The notes: a model not told the origin generated them from the letters alone. Counted from the stretch's first letter, positions 28,048 through 36,516 are shown. The stretch: DNA of 64,000 nt from an uncultured bacterium (GCA_949290355.1 CASERN010000008.1:124001-188000); one strand, 5' to 3'. Translations and numbers: made by a program.

Positions 28048-28962
28048 CTATATTTGTGTAAAGCTGTGAGTATAAATTTCTTTATTCAACAATATTCTCA
28101 CAGTTTTTATAACATCCGTCTGTTCTTTTGAGCTTCTATCATAATCAATATCATCAAGATTACTAAAATCCCTCATCATTTCAGAAAGACTTACATACAA
28201 ATTATCAATTTCAGATTTTGGAGAATTATTCTCTAACATTTTTAATATTCTAATAAGTTCTAAATCTCTTGCGTCAACAATAACAGCATCTAGACCTGCG
28301 CCAAAAGCAAGAGTTGCATATACTCTATTTAATAATAACCTATTTTCTTTATTACACCCATTAGAAATATTCGAAAGACCAATAACAGTTTTTACTGGAG
28401 GATCAAAACTTTCCTTTATCATTTTAAGCGTATTTAATGTTTCAATCCCTTGACCTTGATCAACACAAACAGGTAAAACTAATGGATCAAAGAATAATTT
28501 TTCATTACTTATCCCCTTTTCCAAACACTTTTCATAAATTTCAAAAGCGATTTCTAATCTCCCATCGGAAGTTTTTGGAATTCCGCTATCTTTACTTAAT
28601 GTTAGAGCTATAAGATTACTACCATATTTTAAAGCTATATCAGTCATATTGTTCAATCTTTCTTCTTCAGAAGAAGCACTGTTTATAAACGTATCTCCAG
28701 AGAAAAACTCTATAGCTTCTGCGATCTCTTTAGAATTTGTAGAATCAAAAGATATACCAACTTTTGAATTTTCTTGAACAATTTTACTCAACCAACTTAA
28801 AACTCCTGATAGTTCCCCCCTTGCAGGCCCAACATTCAAATCAATATAATCCATAGTTGATTGAATTTGTATAAGTTCTTTAATAAAATCCTCATTTTTA
28901 TTAATTAATGCATTCCTGACATTTTTAGAAATAACATGAATATTTTCGCCAATTAAAATCAT
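28048..28962 (-). CDS. Pterin-binding methyltransferase, AcsE-like
   Basis: The 304-residue TIM-barrel protein resembles the methyltetrahydrofolate-binding domain of AcsE and MetH. Visible motifs are LIGENIHVISKNV at the start, YIDLNVGPARGE, VGISFDSTNSKEIAEAIEF, FFDPLVLPVCVDQGQG and TVIGLSNISNGC. AcsE moves a methyl group from methyl-THF to a corrinoid Fe-S protein in the Wood-Ljungdahl pathway. No CODH/ACS, corrinoid or metH gene is in the window, so the methyl acceptor is unknown. It is not a folate-making DHPS by motif. It lies 41 bases upstream of the TPR gene. Confidence 0.72.
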   Translation of the reverse strand: MILIGENIHVISKNVRNALINKNEDFIKELIQIQSTMDYIDLNVGPARGELSGVLSWLSKIVQENSKVGISFDSTNSKEIAEAIEFFSGDTFINSASSEEERLNNMTDIALKYGSNLIALTLSKDSGIPKTSDGRLEIAFEIYEKCLEKGISNEKLFFDPLVLPVCVDQGQGIETLNTLKMIKESFDPPVKTVIGLSNISNGCNKENRLLLNRVYATLAFGAGLDAVIVDARDLELIRILKMLENNSPKSEIDNLYVSLSEMMRDFSNLDDIDYDRSSKEQTDVIKTVRILLNKEIYTHSFTQI

Positions 28963-29221
28963 AGAAAAATATTATCATAAAAATTAAAAAAAAGATTAGC
29001 TAATTAGGTAATTGAAAAATGACATTATAACAGCTAATATTTATATGTCGATATTGTATCCAAATTGTTTACAAAATTTTACATCTGATTTATACCGATA
29101 TAACTCGATTTCGGTCTTTGCTATAATGCACATCACTAGAAAAAGTTTCAAAAATATGTTATAATTTAGTCAATGAATTATATATGGGGTCGCTAATTGC
29201 AAAACAAAAAGGAGTAGGTCT
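28963..29221 (+). promoter_or_regulatory. Intergenic region upstream of the small ORF at 29222
   Basis: About 260 AT-rich bases lie between the divergent AcsE-like gene and the small ORF. TATAAT occurs at 29122-29127 and 29160-29165, neither with a convincing -35. AAAAAGGAG at about 29206-29214 is the ribosome-binding site of the small ORF. Nothing else is recognisable. Confidence 0.3.
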
Positions 29222-29383
29222 ATGACAGTGTTAGTTTCAAAAATCAGTAAGGAAAAAAGAAGTAAATCCAAATTTAATGACGAATTCGAAAATTATTTAA
29301 AAAATCAATGCTTAAAAACAACTTTTAACGGAATTGAGTTAGAAACTTTCTCTTGGTATAAAAAAGTTTTAGGCTTAATTTAA
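29222..29383 (+). CDS. Small protein, 53 aa
   Basis: ATG at 29222 follows AAAAAGGAG with an 8-base gap and is read for 53 codons to TAA at 29381-29383. The product is basic then acidic/aromatic (MTVLVSKISKEKRSKSKFND, ending ETFSWYKKVLGLI), with no signal peptide. A strong site before it and a terminator after it (29443-29476) support expression as an independent unit. No homologue recognised. It could instead be part of a regulatory RNA. Confidence 0.55.
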   Translation: MTVLVSKISKEKRSKSKFNDEFENYLKNQCLKTTFNGIELETFSWYKKVLGLI

Positions 29384-29442
29384 CTTATTACAAGAGGATA
29401 GTAGAGATTTCAAGAATGCTTATGGATTTTTAAGAGAACAAA

Positions 29443-29476
29443 ATCGGCCGCAAAAAAGAAGAGCGGTCGGTTTTTG
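29443..29476 (+). terminator. Terminator after the 53-aa ORF
   Basis: ATCGGCCGC / GCGGTCGGT (9 pairs including two G-U) is followed by TTTTT. It ends the small-ORF transcript and lies just before the convergent TPR gene. Confidence 0.7.
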
Positions 29477-29486
29477 CTCGTCTTTT

Positions 29487-31244
29487 TTATGAAATTTCTC
29501 GAATCATTTCTTGTGCTTCTTCACACTCAGGGAAAGCATCTACTATCTTATTCAATTGTTCTAATGCAGCATCTACATCCCCTAATTTTTCATAACATCT
29601 GGCACTGTTCAATAATAAATTTACATTCAACGGATTTTTTTCAAGCATATGTGCAAAAATATTATTTGCCTGCTCGTAATTTCCAAGCTCAAAATAACAT
29701 AGACCTAACATATTTTCACAATCATGTGTTTTTTCTAATTCATAAGACTTCACTAAATACATTTTTGCATCGTCAAATTTCTTTTGCAGAAATTTGATTT
29801 TTCCTGCTATAAAATACATAAATCCGTTATCTGCATGATGGTTTAAAACATCTTCGATTTGTTCATAAGCTTTATCAAAATCCTTTAATTGAATTTTATT
29901 CAATGCAGAAAATCCAAGCGCCTCAAAATTGTGAGGATTAATCTCCAATGCTTTTTGATAATATTCATCAGCTTTTTCAAAATTGGTAGTTGCATGAAGA
30001 TAATTTGCATATTCAAATAAAATATCAAAATTATTAGGAGCCAGTTTCAAAGCCTGATTAAACTCATCTTCAGCATAATCAAATAATCTTTTACTTAAAT
30101 ATAATACTCCTAAATCCTTATGTGCTTGAGCGAATTCAGGATTAAGCTCCAAAACTTTTTTCAAGATTTTTTCAGCTTTATCCATATCATCAGTTTTTAC
30201 ACAAATATGAGCGAATTCATAATATATTTCAAAGGAGACATTCCCTTGAATTATAATTTTCTCATACAACAATTTTGCATTCGCATACTGTCCTATTTTT
30301 GCATATATACCTGCAAGTTTCCTTGTAATTGAAACAGATTTCGGATTTAAAAGCACTAAATGAGCTAGAATAGCTATTGCATCATTATATTTTCCTGCAG
30401 CATCATAGCAACAAGCCAAATTATATTGATAGTTTGGCTTATCAGGGTGGTGCTCAACTAAAATTTTATAATGTTTAATAGCTTCTTCAAACTGCAAAGA
30501 TTTTACCTCAGAAAGAGCTAAAGCTACCAAATAATTATCTTGAGGTTCAATATCATATGCTTTAATAAAATATGAGCAAGCTTCCTTATGTTTTCCTTGC
30601 AATTGAAGGATTGAAGCTATATTAAAATAAGTTATGGAATTTTTGGAATCGTATTCACTAGCTTTTAAAAAGTTTTCATAAGCTTTATCCAAATTACCTA
30701 CCGTTACATAACAAGTACCAAGATTATTATAAAGTTGGGAATGTTCAGGATTAAGTTCAAGAGCTTTTTCTAAAAATTCGACAGCTTCATCAAATTTTTT
30801 CAAAGCCATATAAGCTGTTCCAACTATGTAATAGATAGTGTAATCATCTTTTACATATTCTAGAGCATTTTTACCAATCTCCACAGCTTTTTGAGGTTCT
30901 TTGTTTTTAACATAAACTATTGCTAAATTTTTATATGCATCAATATAGTTGCTTCTTAGGCGCAAGACTTCTTCATAAGCAGCTATTGCATGTAAATAAT
31001 CATCTTGATTGTCATAACAATTTGCAAGATAAAACCAACTTGAAGCATCATCTTTATATTTAACAACTGTTTCAAAAACACCTTGTCCTTCCCTAAATTT
31101 TTCAAGATTGATATAGCACAACCCTAGCAATTTTAGTGCTTCAATATCTTTTTCATCTTTTTGCAAAGATGCCTCTATTTCCTTTTTAGCCTCTTCAAAC
31201 TTCTTATTTTTTATTAAATCATTAATTTTATCTATATTTTCCAT
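29487..31244 (-). CDS. Cytoplasmic TPR-repeat protein, 585 aa
   Basis: The protein is almost wholly built of tetratricopeptide repeats (for example NKKFEEAKKEIEASLQ, KKFDEAVEFLEKALELNPE, GNLDKAYENFLKASEYDSK, RLFDYAEDEFNQALKLAPN), about sixteen in all. There is no signal peptide or catalytic domain, so it is likely a protein-interaction scaffold. I chose the ATG at 31244 (MENIDKINDL); an in-frame TTG at 31262 would add six residues, and neither has a good ribosome-binding site. Partner unknown. Confidence 0.82.
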   Translation of the reverse strand: MENIDKINDLIKNKKFEEAKKEIEASLQKDEKDIEALKLLGLCYINLEKFREGQGVFETVVKYKDDASSWFYLANCYDNQDDYLHAIAAYEEVLRLRSNYIDAYKNLAIVYVKNKEPQKAVEIGKNALEYVKDDYTIYYIVGTAYMALKKFDEAVEFLEKALELNPEHSQLYNNLGTCYVTVGNLDKAYENFLKASEYDSKNSITYFNIASILQLQGKHKEACSYFIKAYDIEPQDNYLVALALSEVKSLQFEEAIKHYKILVEHHPDKPNYQYNLACCYDAAGKYNDAIAILAHLVLLNPKSVSITRKLAGIYAKIGQYANAKLLYEKIIIQGNVSFEIYYEFAHICVKTDDMDKAEKILKKVLELNPEFAQAHKDLGVLYLSKRLFDYAEDEFNQALKLAPNNFDILFEYANYLHATTNFEKADEYYQKALEINPHNFEALGFSALNKIQLKDFDKAYEQIEDVLNHHADNGFMYFIAGKIKFLQKKFDDAKMYLVKSYELEKTHDCENMLGLCYFELGNYEQANNIFAHMLEKNPLNVNLLLNSARCYEKLGDVDAALEQLNKIVDAFPECEEAQEMIREIS

Positions 31245-31351
31245 AAAATTATTATAGCTCAAACAAAATTACTTTACAGATTTTATCAAAATATGGTATA
31301 ATTTGTTATCAACGCCTTTAATTCATCAAATTTTGTTCGGAAAGGAACAAA

Positions 31352-32050
31352 ATGGGAAAATCTTCAAAATACCCTTCATATTCTGGCGGAACTATCTCGA
31401 TAAATGGTTCTGATAAAGCTTCTACATACAAAAAAGGGAACACAATAGTCTCTAATTACAATATGTCAGATGATGAAAAAAGAGCTTATGAATATGCTCA
31501 AAAATCTTTTGCTGATTCATTATCTAAAGTAAACGTATTTGATGAAGACACTAAAAATAATCTGCAATCACAACTTGAAGCTTACACTCTTAACGGCCAA
31601 AAGATGGTTGATAAAATGTATACACCAATGCTTGAAGATCTTAAGACTGATATTGCATCACGTTTTGGTAATTTCGACAATTCTGTATTTATGGACAATC
31701 TTAACAGTATTGAAGAAAACAGAGCAGAATCAATGAATAATCTTGCTCAGGACGTACTTGCCAAAAGAGATGAATTAATTAGCAATGAACTTTCTCAAAG
31801 ATATACTTATTTAGGATTTTTACAAGACATACAAAATCAAATGAATTCTAATATCCTAAATTATATATCAGGCTCACAAGCTAACAGCTCATCAGGAAAT
31901 TCTTATAATGCGCAAGCTTATGCTGCAAATCAATCAAAATCAAGTTCGTTAGGTAATTATGCAAATCTGGCATCAGGAGCCTTAAGTATGATGGGGCCTT
32001 ATGGAATGGCCGCAGCAGCAGCATTACAAGTCGCTAAACAATACGTATAA
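31352..32050 (+). CDS. Hypothetical protein, 232 aa, helical with Ala/Ser-rich tail
   Basis: AAAGGAAC lies before the ATG. The N-terminal 40 residues are Ser/Gly/Thr-rich (MGKSSKYPSYSGGTISING). A long helical region follows (residues 45-165), then a Ser/Gln/Ala linker and an Ala/Met-rich hydrophobic end (SGALSMMGPYGMAAAAALQV). There is no signal peptide. The layout recalls phage virion or secreted fibrous proteins, but no neighbouring gene supports either and I do not recognise a family. A terminator follows. Confidence 0.6.
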   Translation: MGKSSKYPSYSGGTISINGSDKASTYKKGNTIVSNYNMSDDEKRAYEYAQKSFADSLSKVNVFDEDTKNNLQSQLEAYTLNGQKMVDKMYTPMLEDLKTDIASRFGNFDNSVFMDNLNSIEENRAESMNNLAQDVLAKRDELISNELSQRYTYLGFLQDIQNQMNSNILNYISGSQANSSSGNSYNAQAYAANQSKSSSLGNYANLASGALSMMGPYGMAAAAALQVAKQYV

Positions 32051-32067
32051 AAATAATTAAAATAATT

Positions 32068-32096
32068 AAAACGGACTAATTATAGTCCGTTTTTTT
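32068..32096 (+). terminator. Terminator between the 31352 gene and mnmE
   Basis: AAAACGGACTA / TAGTCCGTTTT with a T-run ends directly at the mnmE promoter -10 element. Confidence 0.8.
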
Positions 32097-32100
32097 GATG

Positions 32101-32106
32101 TATAAT
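32101..32106 (+). promoter_or_regulatory. mnmE -10 element, possible leaderless start
   Basis: TATAAT lies six bases before the mnmE ATG at 32113, which has no ribosome-binding site. Transcription from this element would begin at or next to the start codon. Confidence 0.45.
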
Positions 32107-32112
32107 CTCAAT

Positions 32113-33447
32113 ATGAACATATTACAAGAATTTGATACAATAGCAGCAATCGCAACACCAATAGGCACAGGCGGAGTCGGTGTTATTAGAATTTCAGGCG
32201 ACAAAAGTTTTGACATTATTGATAAAATTTATTCAAAACATAATTTGGAAGCAGGTAAAATTTCCCATGGCTGGATTTTAGATGGTGATAAAAAAATTGA
32301 TGAAGTTTTGCTTCTTCCGTTCAAAAATCCTCATAGCTACACAGGGGAAGATGTAATTGAAATTCATTGCCACGGGGGTATCAATGTTGTAAGAAACATT
32401 CTTGATGTTGTTTTGAAAAACGGAGTAAGAATGGCTGAGCGTGGAGAATATACAAAACGAGCATTTTTAAATAAAAAAATGGATTTATCACAAGCTGAAG
32501 CCGTTGCAGATTTAATTCACGCAAAAACAAGAGATTTCGCAAAACAATCAGCTAAAAACTTATCAGGTGTACTTAGTAAAAAAATTAAAGAAATAAGAAC
32601 TGATATTTTTAATGTTCTATCAAAAATCATAGCAGGAATTGATTTCCCTGAAGATGTCGCAGAACCTGAATATGATTACATAATTTCTGAATTTGAAAAA
32701 ACTCTTGAAAAAATCAATAAAATTTTATCTTGCGCGAATTCATCAAACATAATGCGACAGGGAATAAAAATCGCAATTGTCGGAAAACCTAATGTAGGCA
32801 AATCTTCATTATTCAATACACTACTAAATGTAGAACGTGCAATCGTTACAGATATTGCAGGTACAACTCGTGATGTCTTGAAAGAAACTCTTGATTGGGA
32901 TGTCGCAATCACTTTGATTGACACAGCAGGCATAAGAGATAACGACGAAGTCGGGAAAGTTGAAGAAATCGGGATTGAATACTCTAAACAATCCGCTGAT
33001 GAAGCTGATTTGGTCTTATTTTTATATGATGTTTCAAAAGGTATGGATGATGAAGACAAGGCTATTTTAGATTTGATAAAAGATAAAAATCATATAGTTA
33101 TTGCAAACAAATGCGACTTGATAAATGAAAGAAAAGACGACATTTTTTATCTTTCAACAGAAACAAAAGAAGGTTTAGATGAGCTTAAAAACAAAATTAA
33201 AGAAATTTCATATAACTTCTCACTAGATGATACTGAATTTATCACCAATAACCGCCAGCAAGATTGTCTTGTAAAATGCAAAGAAAGTCTTACGCAAGCA
33301 CTTGAGGCTGCAAAAATTCACGAGCTTCAAGATCTAATTTCAATTGATTTGAAATCAGCATTGTTATTTTTAGATGAAATTACTGGTGAAGTAATTACTG
33401 ATGATATTTTAAATAACATCTTTGACCATTTCTGCATAGGGAAATAA
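32113..33447 (+). CDS. mnmE: tRNA uridine-5-carboxymethylaminomethyl modification GTPase MnmE
   Basis: With MnmG it modifies the wobble uridine of several tRNAs. The 444-residue protein has the N-terminal folate-binding domain (DTIAAIATPIGTGGVGVIRISG; HCHGG; AERGEYTKRAFLNKKMDLSQA). A G domain follows with G1 VGKPNVGKSSLFN, G2 TDIAGTTRD, G3 DTAG and G4 NKCD, then the C-terminal motif FCIGK with the catalytic Cys. I chose the ATG at 32113 (MNILQEFDTIAAIAT); an in-frame ATG at 32095 lies inside the preceding terminator tail. mnmG is not in the window. Confidence 0.96.
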   Translation: MNILQEFDTIAAIATPIGTGGVGVIRISGDKSFDIIDKIYSKHNLEAGKISHGWILDGDKKIDEVLLLPFKNPHSYTGEDVIEIHCHGGINVVRNILDVVLKNGVRMAERGEYTKRAFLNKKMDLSQAEAVADLIHAKTRDFAKQSAKNLSGVLSKKIKEIRTDIFNVLSKIIAGIDFPEDVAEPEYDYIISEFEKTLEKINKILSCANSSNIMRQGIKIAIVGKPNVGKSSLFNTLLNVERAIVTDIAGTTRDVLKETLDWDVAITLIDTAGIRDNDEVGKVEEIGIEYSKQSADEADLVLFLYDVSKGMDDEDKAILDLIKDKNHIVIANKCDLINERKDDIFYLSTETKEGLDELKNKIKEISYNFSLDDTEFITNNRQQDCLVKCKESLTQALEAAKIHELQDLISIDLKSALLFLDEITGEVITDDILNNIFDHFCIGK

Positions 33448-33771
33448 TTAATAACTAAAATACTTATCAAAATCTACATCGTCAAAACAACAAAGTAGTT
33501 TATAAACCTCATCATCTTCATCCATTCGCTGAAAATTATAATTATCAAATTTCCACAATTTTGGATTTATACCTTTTACACTAACAATACCTGCATCACG
33601 AAGTATAACAAGTTTTTTCTTGACCGTTTCAACAGGCAAATCAACCATCTTAGCTAATTCTACGGCAGTAACCCAATTATCAACAGCACCTTTTTCAGGT
33701 GTCATAAACATCAGCTCCAGACCTACCTGCTTTAATTCTTTATCTTCAATTGTGGATTGATAATCGTACAT
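33448..33771 (-). CDS. Winged-helix DNA-binding protein, 107 aa
   Basis: The HTH core is WVTAVELAKMVDLPVETVKKKLVILRDAGIV in outline, followed by a wing-like segment SVKGINPKLWKFDNYNF, as in ArsR-type or general winged-helix regulators. The C-terminus is acidic with a CC pair (LLCCFDDVDFDKYF) that could sense a metal or redox state; this is speculative. It lies 83 bases downstream of hydF on the same strand and next to the convergent mnmE stop. An inverted repeat (33780-33835) lies directly before its start. A role in hydrogenase control is an inference from position. Confidence 0.7.
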   Translation of the reverse strand: MYDYQSTIEDKELKQVGLELMFMTPEKGAVDNWVTAVELAKMVDLPVETVKKKLVILRDAGIVSVKGINPKLWKFDNYNFQRMDEDDEVYKLLCCFDDVDFDKYFSY

Positions 33772-33779
33772 ACTAACAT

Positions 33780-33835
33780 CCTACCGTAAAAAAATTTTTT
33801 CTTTATCATTCTTCTACATTAAATATTACGGTAGG
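33780..33835 (-). promoter_or_regulatory. 10-bp inverted repeat before the winged-helix gene
   Basis: CCTACCGTAA (33780-33789) and TTACGGTAGG (33826-33835) are perfect inverted copies 36 bases apart, between hydF and the winged-helix gene. They may be paired operator sites or the ends of an RNA stem. Confidence 0.5.
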
Positions 33836-33854
33836 TTTATAAAAAAACTTTAAA

Positions 33855-35030
33855 CTAATTTTCAAAAATTTTCACAGCTCTAGGTAAAATCCCAAGGCAA
33901 TATGATATTACAACTCCATAATTAGTAATTGGGACTTGATTTTTATTCGCAATTAATATACGTGATAAAACTTCACGCCTATTTGTCATGCATGCTCCAC
34001 AATGTATTATGAGTTTATAATCCTTTATATCAGGGAAATCATGGCCTGCATAATTATGAATAACCAGATTTTTACCTGTTTTTTTACGCAGCAAATTTGG
34101 GATTTTAACTCTTCCGATATCATCTTCAATTGCATGATGAGTACAGCTTTCAAGAATTAAAACACAATCTCCGTCTTTTAAATTTTCAATAGCTTCAGCT
34201 CCTTTTACAAATTCATCTAAATCACCTTTCAACCTTGCAAAAAGAATTGAAAAAGACGTAAGAGGAATATTTTCAGGTACAATTTCTGAGACCTTTTTGA
34301 ATGCCTGACTATCGGTTATGACTAATGCAGGCGGTGTTTTCAAGTTTTCGATAGCTTGTTTTAATTCAGTTTCTTTAACCACATAAGGCATACAATCACT
34401 GTCTAACAAATCTCTTATTGTCTGAACCTGAGGTAAAATAATTCTGCCTTTAGGTGCCTCTTTATCAATTGGAATTACAAGAATTACCGTACTTTTAGGA
34501 GGCACCAAATCCCCAACAATTTTTGGAGAATTTACAAAATCATCAGGCAAAAGTTTAACAAGAGCATCTTTAAATTTAAACACAAGATTTTCATCATCTT
34601 TCACAGATGTGTACAAAACATTTTTATAATCAGGAATTTCAACTTTTTTAATATCGCATTTATTTTCAACGACTAAATAAGGAATCTTCAGCTCTTCAAA
34701 CTTTTTGATAAGCTCTTTTTCATAATCATCTAGACCGTTATAATCACAAATAACAACAGCTACATCAATACGATTGACAATTTTCATTGTCTTTTCAACA
34801 CGTTTTTCGCCCAATTCGGTTTCATCATCCAAACCTGCTGTATCAAGAAAAGTTACAGGTCCAACAGGCAAAAGTTCCATAGATTTTTCAACAACATCCG
34901 TTGTAGTTCCTGCAATTTCAGATACAATAGAAATTTCCTGATCTGTAACTCTGTTCAAAAAAGATGATTTGCCGACATTTGTCCTGCCGAAAACACCTAT
35001 TTGCAAACGCATTGATTTTAAAGCTCTCAT
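33855..35030 (-). CDS. hydF: [FeFe]-hydrogenase H-cluster maturation GTPase HydF
   Basis: HydF is the scaffold on which HydE and HydG build the 2Fe subcluster before delivery to the hydrogenase. The 391-residue protein has a GTPase domain (VFGRTNVGKSSFLN, AGTTTDV, DTAGLDD, NKCDI), a dimerisation domain (VPPKSTVILVIPIDKEAPKG, LPQVQTIRDLLD) and a cluster-binding domain with CTHHAIEDDIGRVKIP and HCGACM. hydE and hydG are not in the window. It lies downstream of rpsO with a terminator between, and upstream of the winged-helix gene. Confidence 0.95.
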   Translation of the reverse strand: MRALKSMRLQIGVFGRTNVGKSSFLNRVTDQEISIVSEIAGTTTDVVEKSMELLPVGPVTFLDTAGLDDETELGEKRVEKTMKIVNRIDVAVVICDYNGLDDYEKELIKKFEELKIPYLVVENKCDIKKVEIPDYKNVLYTSVKDDENLVFKFKDALVKLLPDDFVNSPKIVGDLVPPKSTVILVIPIDKEAPKGRIILPQVQTIRDLLDSDCMPYVVKETELKQAIENLKTPPALVITDSQAFKKVSEIVPENIPLTSFSILFARLKGDLDEFVKGAEAIENLKDGDCVLILESCTHHAIEDDIGRVKIPNLLRKKTGKNLVIHNYAGHDFPDIKDYKLIIHCGACMTNRREVLSRILIANKNQVPITNYGVVISYCLGILPRAVKIFEN

Positions 35031-35061
35031 TATTCAACCTCAATCAAAATTTTATATTAAA

Positions 35062-35085
35062 AAAGGCCGTCAAAAGACAGCCTTT
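35062..35085 (-). terminator. rpsO terminator
   Basis: On the minus strand, a 9-bp stem AAGGCTGTC / GACGGCCTT (one G-U pair) around TTTT is followed by a T-run. Confidence 0.8.
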
Positions 35086-35108
35086 AGACTTTTTCATTAG
35101 TTAAAAAA

Positions 35109-35372
35109 CTAACCTCTGATACCCAATTTCTTGATTAATTCTCTGTATTCATCAAGATTTTGAGATTTCAAATAAGAAAGTAGTCTTTTTCTTTTACCTA
35201 CCATCATCAAAAGACCTCTTTTTGTAGCGAAATCTTTTTGGTTAGATTTTAGATGTTCAGTAAGTTCAGTAATTTTTTGGCTCATCATAGCAACTTGAAC
35301 TGCCGTAGAACCAGTATCTTTTTCGTTTTTACCGTACTTTTTAACTATTTCTTGTTTGTTTTTCAAATTCAT
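35109..35372 (-). CDS. rpsO: 30S ribosomal protein S15
   Basis: The 87-residue S15 binds the 16S rRNA central domain. Visible motifs are [23 protein letters not shown] in outline, [26 protein letters not shown] and [20 protein letters not shown]. Length is standard. It is monocistronic, with a leader hairpin directly before its AAAGGA ribosome-binding site and a terminator after it. pnp is not adjacent. Confidence 0.97.
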   Translation of the reverse strand: MNLKNKQEIVKKYGKNEKDTGSTAVQVAMMSQKITELTEHLKSNQKDFATKRGLLMMVGKRKRLLSYLKSQNLDEYRELIKKLGIRG

Positions 35373-35387
35373 ATCAGTTTTTCCTTT

Positions 35388-35425
35388 ACTTGTTGAGTGA
35401 TTATTGGCGTAAGCACTCTACAAGT
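35388..35425 (-). promoter_or_regulatory. rpsO leader hairpin, possible S15 autoregulation site
   Basis: In the rpsO mRNA, ACTTGTAGAGTG and CACTCAACAAGT can pair (11 of 12, one A-A mismatch) around a 14-base loop. The AAAGGA site follows at once. S15 represses its own translation through leader structures in several bacteria; whether this is one is inferred. Confidence 0.5.
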
Positions 35426-35469
35426 TGCATGATAATATATAAAGGAAAAATTGCAAGCGTAATGTATAG

Positions 35470-35955
35470 TTAAGTTAAGTTTGTAGTCAAATAAGCTTTA
35501 AAAGCAGAAGTATTTGCAAAATTAAATTGATCCCTTGCTATATCTAAATTAACATTAGCACCAAAAAGAGTCTTGCTGCTTAAATTATATTTTTTTAAAG
35601 CATCATTATAATACGAAGAATCTTCTCCATAGGTATTAGTTGCATATTTTAAATTTTTCAATGCGGATTCTTGATTTGATTTCATTGTCTGATATTGTTC
35701 CAATGCTGCATAATATTTTTCTTCAGCTTGTGCTTTTTTATTTTCTTTTTCAATATAATAACCTTTTACAGAGTCTTTTATATTATTAACTGTACTTTCT
35801 GCTTTAATAAGAGAATAAGCTCTTGAAAATGTAAAAGCAGAGCCAAGTTTTAATGCTTTTTCAAAATAATCTTTATAAGACATTAAATTTTTAAAAGGAG
35901 AAGCATTAAATTGTTGTTCAGTTAATATTCCTTGGGTTTGATTTACTTTAGTCAT
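35470..35955 (-). CDS. Hypothetical coiled-coil protein, 161 aa
   Basis: I chose the ATG at 35955, preceded by TTGAGG; an in-frame codon twelve bases upstream lacks a site. The protein (MTKVNQTQGILTEQQFNASP...) is Tyr/Lys/Asn-rich and largely helical, with a coiled-coil-like centre (KENKKAQAEEKYYAALEQYQ) and no signal peptide or Cys. No recognised family. It is isolated between rpsO and a palindrome-rich intergenic element. Confidence 0.55.
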   Translation of the reverse strand: MTKVNQTQGILTEQQFNASPFKNLMSYKDYFEKALKLGSAFTFSRAYSLIKAESTVNNIKDSVKGYYIEKENKKAQAEEKYYAALEQYQTMKSNQESALKNLKYATNTYGEDSSYYNDALKKYNLSSKTLFGANVNLDIARDQFNFANTSAFKAYLTTNLT

Positions 35956-36094
35956 ATTAAGCCTCAATCTCTTATACTCTTAAATATATAAAGTATATAT
36001 ACCCCAAAAAATTGACTTTTTTGTAACGATTTATTACATAATAAATATTATTTTTACTAATAAATTTAAAATTAAAAATTTTAATAATATGTAT

Positions 36095-36459
36095 GTCCTA
36101 CGCGGACGGCGGGAACTTTGTGTGGACAAAGTTCCACAAAACCAGCGGCACGCTGCACTCATTAATAATTATAATAATCTCAGCATCAAGGTGTGTAAAC
36201 TCGTTTCACTCAAACAATACACACCTTTGTTGTTTGCTTCGATTATAATTATTATTCGTTTCGCTATCGCCGCCTTTTAGTGTTTTGGTCGGCTATTAAC
36301 GAAGAGAACAATCAATGTTTGCGAAACAATAGCAGGCTGAGCATTGTTTGAGCGTTAGCGAGTTTGCTCAGCTTATGTTGAGCAATTACAATTGATTAGT
36401 GAACGAAGTGTCAGCCGAGAGTTTCTTTGTGGTACTTTCTTGTCGGTACAAGAAAGTAC
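36095..36459. repeat. Palindrome-rich intergenic element, about 365 bp
   Basis: This stretch is visibly richer in G+C than its surroundings and packed with perfect inverted repeats: GGAACTTTG/CAAAGTTCC (36112-36135), AATAATTATAAT/ATTATAATTATT (36164-36253) enclosing AAGGTGTGTA/TACACACCTT (36188-36227), TCGGCT/AGCCGA (36289-36418) enclosing GCTGAGCA/TGCTCAGC (36335-36372), and a 12-bp hairpin GTACTTTCTTGT/ACAAGAAAGTAC (36432-36459) with a CGGT loop. No convincing gene lies within it. It could be a palindromic repetitive element or a structured RNA. Confidence 0.6.
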
Positions 36460-36516
36460 AAAATAAATAATTTTATAAATTTAGTTTCCAATAATATTTA
36501 TTATGGAATTTTATGT

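Noticed and set aside
28048-28962. Dihydropteroate synthase (folP)
   Set aside because: The start motif IGENIHVISKNV and the lack of DHPS loop signatures fit the methyl-THF-binding AcsE/MetH branch better.
31352-32050. Prophage remnant, suggested by the virion-like look of the 232-residue protein
   Set aside because: No portal, terminase, tail, integrase or lysis gene is adjacent; the neighbours are a TPR protein and mnmE.
36089-36280. Open frame of about 63 residues within the palindromic element
   Set aside because: It is formed by the inverted repeats, has no ribosome-binding site, and its composition does not resemble neighbouring proteins.
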